Source: Anaerolineaceae bacterium (GTDB taxonomy: Bacteria; Chloroflexota; Anaerolineae; Aggregatilineales; Phototrophicaceae). Taken from it: DNA of 64,000 bases. The notes beneath the pieces are model-generated. The model did no database searches. It saw only the letters and a list, made by a program, of their open reading frames with translations, and was not told the origin of the DNA. This document shows, in pieces, positions 61,653-64,000 of this stretch; the first letter of the stretch is position 1; each line of letters opens with the position of its first letter. The position numbers and the translations under genes are program-made. The DNA lies in NCBI GenBank assembly GCA_016124855.1, contig WGMX01000006.1, forward strand, positions 50,065-114,064, in the 5' to 3' direction.

Positions 61653-61792
61653 AAGACACATCCTTTTTGAGTTGCCAATAGCGCAATCCGTGGCAGCCCC
61701 AACATACACCCGTTCACTTGCCAAATACAAGTATCTTTTATAAGCAATTCATTAGAAATTTTGATCTACTCGGAGATGGTCTGATTTTGGTA

Positions 61793-61815
61793 GTAGGGGC
61801 GCAAGAGGTGCGCCC
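61793..61815. repeat. GTAGGG palindromic element, copy D
   Basis: GTAGGGGCGCA, loop AGAGG, TGCGCCC: a 7-bp perfect stem (61797-61803 with 61809-61815). It lies 31 bp past the stop codon of the minus-strand HMGL-type gene, in the same orientation relative to the upstream gene as copy A. Confidence 0.75.
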
Positions 61816-61846
61816 ACTTCGCTGCGACAAACGATGTGCGCAGGTT

Positions 61847-63151
61847 CTACACGGCTAATTTCTGCCCAACCTCACGTCTCACCAAGGGCTCGATCTCTTC
61901 CCACTCGACGCTTGTCTGACGCCCGTTGTCAAACTCATTGAGCAGCCACTGTTGAATCGCTTGCAGTTCCGGCGCGTCCTTCGGCAGATCAACACCCAAA
62001 TGCTGCCGGATCAGGAAGATTAACCCTGCGATGCCGGAATCCTTTGTCAGTGATACTTCTAGTGGTCTGCCGAGCAGTTCCGGCACATTGAACGGTGCGT
62101 ACATCCACCAGAACTTATTCAACCCGTCAGCATGAACACCCGCACGTGTCCGGTGCGCGTCCCGCCCATACAACGGATACTTCGGCGGAATCCCTTCACC
62201 CATTTCGGCATACAAATTCACCAGTTCATTCAACGCCTTGAAATCTGGTTCATCATCTGCGAAATAACCCATCCCGATCAGATGCAGCAGCACTTGTTCC
62301 AACGGCGCGTTCCCAGACCGTTCACCCTTACCCAACGATGTCCCATTAATTACTGCGCATCCCGCCCGTATCGCTGAGAGACAGTTCGCCACCACCAAAC
62401 CCGTATCGTTATGCGGATGAAATTCCAAATCCTCAGCGGCTAATCCGGCTGCCCGTAGCTGCTTGATGATGCGCGGCACACTGCGCGGCAGTTTCACATC
62501 TTCGTAGGGCAAGCCCAACCCCATCGTGTCGCACACACGGAACTTCGGCTTCAAACCGCTCGGTGCACAGATCGCCTGCACTGCTTCCACAAACGGCAGC
62601 ATGAAATCCATCGGTGCGCGGGTCGCATCTTCCAGATGTAATCTAGGACGAATGCCCGCCTCAACCGTCACTCGCACTGCATCCAGATAGGTATTCGCGG
62701 CTTGGTTGCGTCCACCCGGTTTGAACTTATGAAACGTGTGGTAATCCGATGCGGAGGCCAGCATCCCCGTTTCGCGGATGCCCAATGTCTTAATCAGCTC
62801 GACATCTTTCGCTGACGCCCGAATCCATGTTGTTGGCTCAATCGGTGCGCCGTCGTGATAACGTTCTAACGCGCCTTGTAAAGCTGCCTTATCCGACGGT
62901 CGATATACGAAAAATTCCGCCTGCCGGATTGCGCCGCTCTTGCCCGTGAACGCACACAAAATGTCATAAATTCTTATACTTTGCTCGGCAGTTAACGGCA
63001 AACCGCCTTGTTGACCGTCGCGATGGGTCGTTTCGGTCGTCCATGCCTGTGCGGGTATATTGGTTGGTTTTTCACTCCACACATAGCGCGGGAAATCCTC
63101 ATGCGGGAAACTCTCCAAAAAATACTCCGGTGACTTTGGCTCTGGAATCAT
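61847..63151 (-). CDS. HMGL-like acyl-CoA condensing enzyme (isopropylmalate/homocitrate synthase-like)
   Basis: 434 residues of the DRE-TIM metallolyase fold. The divalent-metal strand is TTETTHRDGQQGG (equivalent to DTTLRDGEQ), the metal-binding His pair is in DLEFHPHNDTGLVV, and INGTSLGKGERSGNAPLEQ is the late-strand motif. The family includes isopropylmalate, homocitrate, citramalate and Re-citrate synthases; no C-terminal LeuA regulatory domain is present, so LeuA itself is unlikely. It is divergent from an HTH-citrate synthase gene across a shared palindrome, which suggests a citrate-like product, but the substrate is not shown. Confidence 0.85.
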   Translation of the reverse strand: MIPEPKSPEYFLESFPHEDFPRYVWSEKPTNIPAQAWTTETTHRDGQQGGLPLTAEQSIRIYDILCAFTGKSGAIRQAEFFVYRPSDKAALQGALERYHDGAPIEPTTWIRASAKDVELIKTLGIRETGMLASASDYHTFHKFKPGGRNQAANTYLDAVRVTVEAGIRPRLHLEDATRAPMDFMLPFVEAVQAICAPSGLKPKFRVCDTMGLGLPYEDVKLPRSVPRIIKQLRAAGLAAEDLEFHPHNDTGLVVANCLSAIRAGCAVINGTSLGKGERSGNAPLEQVLLHLIGMGYFADDEPDFKALNELVNLYAEMGEGIPPKYPLYGRDAHRTRAGVHADGLNKFWWMYAPFNVPELLGRPLEVSLTKDSGIAGLIFLIRQHLGVDLPKDAPELQAIQQWLLNEFDNGRQTSVEWEEIEPLVRREVGQKLAV

Positions 63152-63256
63152 GTTGTTCTTCTTTCTCTTTGCATTGAACCTGACGTTCTTTGCTTCTTGG
63201 CGGTTAATCCCGTCTTCGTATTGATTACAGAGTAGATTTATGTGATATACTTGTCA

Positions 63257-63278
63257 ATATTGATTAAAAAATCAATAT
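63257..63278. promoter_or_regulatory. Operator-like palindrome between HMGL-type and citrate synthase genes
   Basis: ATATTGATT, spacer AAAA, AATCAATAT: perfect 9-bp arms. It sits 17 bp before the citrate synthase start and about 105 bp before the HMGL-type start, in a divergent promoter region. The citrate synthase protein has its own MerR/excisionase-like HTH, which is a natural candidate to bind here. Confidence 0.65.
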
Positions 63279-63294
63279 ATCCATTGAGGAAGTA

Positions 63295-63879
63295 ATGACC
63301 CAATACTTATCAGCCCAAGAAGCCTGTGAACGCCTCGGCATCAAAGAAGCCACACTCTATGCATATGTCAGTCGTGGATTGATTCGCTCCGAGTCCGAAA
63401 ACCAGTCCAGCCGCAAACGCCGGTATCTTGCTGAGGATGTGGATAAACTGCTCGACCGCAAAGAACAGCGCCGTGATCCCGCTAAAGTGGTGGAGGATGC
63501 CTTACATTGGGGAGTGCCGCTGCTTGACTCATCCATCACCCTGATCGCCGATAATCAACTCTATTTTCGGGGATACAATGCCGATACCTTAGCCCGTGAA
63601 CAATCGCTTGAATCGGTGGCTGCCCTCATATGGTTGGATGATGCCAGCGCCGCAGCCGATTTATTCGCCCAACCTATTCCTACAATAGTCACCGAATTCA
63701 GCGATAAGCATGAAAAGCTTCCTGCGGTACAAAGCTTGCAAATCGCGCTTGTGTTGGCTTCGGTGCAAGACTTCGCCGCCTACGATTTAACACCGCTTGG
63801 AGTCGCCCATACCGGCGCACGTATCCTCAAATTGATGGTGGCGACACTCGTAGGGACGGGATATAAGGCTTGTCCGTAG
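63295..63879 (+). CDS. HTH-domain citrate synthase, truncated by an insertion
   Basis: 194 residues of an expected 400 or more. Residues 1-60 are a MerR/excisionase-like HTH (YLSAQEACERLGIKEATLYAYVSRGLIRSE). From residue 75 it follows citrate synthase (GVPLLDSSITLIADNQLYFRGYNADTLA, ESVAALIWLDD, LPAVQSLQIALVLASVQDFAAYDL, GAHTGARILKLMVATLVG-like end). The homology stops at about 63850, inside a GTAGGG palindrome, and the frame ends at once. The catalytic His and Asp residues of the large domain are missing, so the enzyme part is dead; the HTH could still bind DNA. GAGGA precedes the ATG. Confidence 0.82.
   Translation: MTQYLSAQEACERLGIKEATLYAYVSRGLIRSESENQSSRKRRYLAEDVDKLLDRKEQRRDPAKVVEDALHWGVPLLDSSITLIADNQLYFRGYNADTLAREQSLESVAALIWLDDASAAADLFAQPIPTIVTEFSDKHEKLPAVQSLQIALVLASVQDFAAYDLTPLGVAHTGARILKLMVATLVGTGYKACP
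63850..63879. repeat. GTAGGG palindromic element, copy F, at the citrate synthase break
   Basis: GTAGGGACGGG at 63850-63860 followed by GGCTTGTCCGTAG: an imperfect hairpin with GGAC/GTCC pairing. It marks the point where citrate synthase homology is lost and transposase-like sequence begins, so it may be the end of a mobile element or an element that was present before. Confidence 0.6.
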
Positions 63880-63883
63880 TTGG

Positions 63884-64000
63884 TCAAGAGAGTAAAGTAG
63901 CGTGAGCTAAAGCAGGCCGTCCAAGCTGGCGATTGAGCCAGATGCCCCAGTTAAAGGCGGCAGTCGCTAGGGCAAAACGGGTCTGTTGTCCCCAACGAGA
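63884..64000 (-). mobile_element. C-terminal end of a transposase-like gene (runs off the window)
   Basis: On the minus strand a frame open from the right edge ends with a TGA at 63884-63886 after 38 residues, RWGQQTRFALATAAFNWG and IWLNRQLGRPALAHATLLS. This ending is typical of DDE transposases of IS4/IS5/IS701-like type. It abuts the broken citrate synthase gene, so an insertion sequence is the simplest explanation. The IS family cannot be named from this fragment. Confidence 0.6.

Overview
The window looks like a chromosomal segment of a mesophilic Chloroflexota bacterium, probably from the Anaerolineae. This is an inference from the mix of families: a GT39-type membrane glycosyltransferase, FHA and roadblock proteins, a DUF6391-like protein, a TlpA-NHL protein, a SUMF1 protein, GAF histidine kinases, and many cytosolic or lipoprotein glycosidases. 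Base composition is moderate. Shine-Dalgarno sites of the GGAGG type are common and TTG/GTG starts are frequent. There is no rRNA, no CRISPR array and no prophage. The only RNA gene seen is a tRNA-Lys(TTT).

Layout. 1-8.9 kb: end of a membrane protein, a GT39 glycosyltransferase, an FHA/zinc-ribbon protein, a quinone-oxidoreductase-like enzyme, a secreted TolB-like propeller and a lone roadblock protein. 9-15 kb: EEP nuclease/phosphatase, trmD, a secreted M1 aminopeptidase, a methyltransferase coupled to an iodotyrosine-deiodinase-like flavoprotein, then a repeat-rich gap. 15.5-27 kb: TlpA-NHL secreted protein; a holA operon carrying a DUF433/DUF5615 toxin-antitoxin pair; small envelope and stress proteins; a SUMF1 protein; endonuclease III with a GAF histidine kinase; and a VapBC-type pair. 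27-39 kb: TPR protein, two AzlC permeases with one AzlD and an AraC regulator, a glycosidase lipoprotein, a PatB/MalY lyase, and an aconitase-X (AcnX) operon whose two subunit genes are separated by a HAD gene and a nucleoside-deoxyribosyltransferase-like gene.

39-47 kb: threonine dehydratase, a cytosolic clan GH-A-like protein next to a stand-alone copy of its C-terminal domain, a GyrI-like protein, proline dehydrogenase, a NERD helicase and the tRNA. 47-56 kb: a heterodimeric ABC exporter with one degenerate ATP site, then GH13 amylase, GH51 arabinofuranosidase and a serine hydrolase, all without signal peptides and so probably acting on imported oligosaccharides. 56-64 kb: a cyclic-nucleotide-binding protein, a TrmA/RlmD-family protein lacking its catalytic cysteine, a MarR regulator with a frameshifted membrane protein, a cysteine-free redoxin, a VOC protein, an HMGL-type acyl-CoA condensing enzyme, and a divergent HTH-citrate synthase cut off by a transposase-like fragment at the right edge.

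The most striking non-coding signal is a family of at least six palindromes that begin GTAGGG and have different but self-complementary cores, several sitting 10-35 bp past stop codons. A heptanucleotide repeat array that is translated inside the GT39 gene, and a related intergenic array, are a second repeat class. All calls come from reading the sequence; no database search was run.
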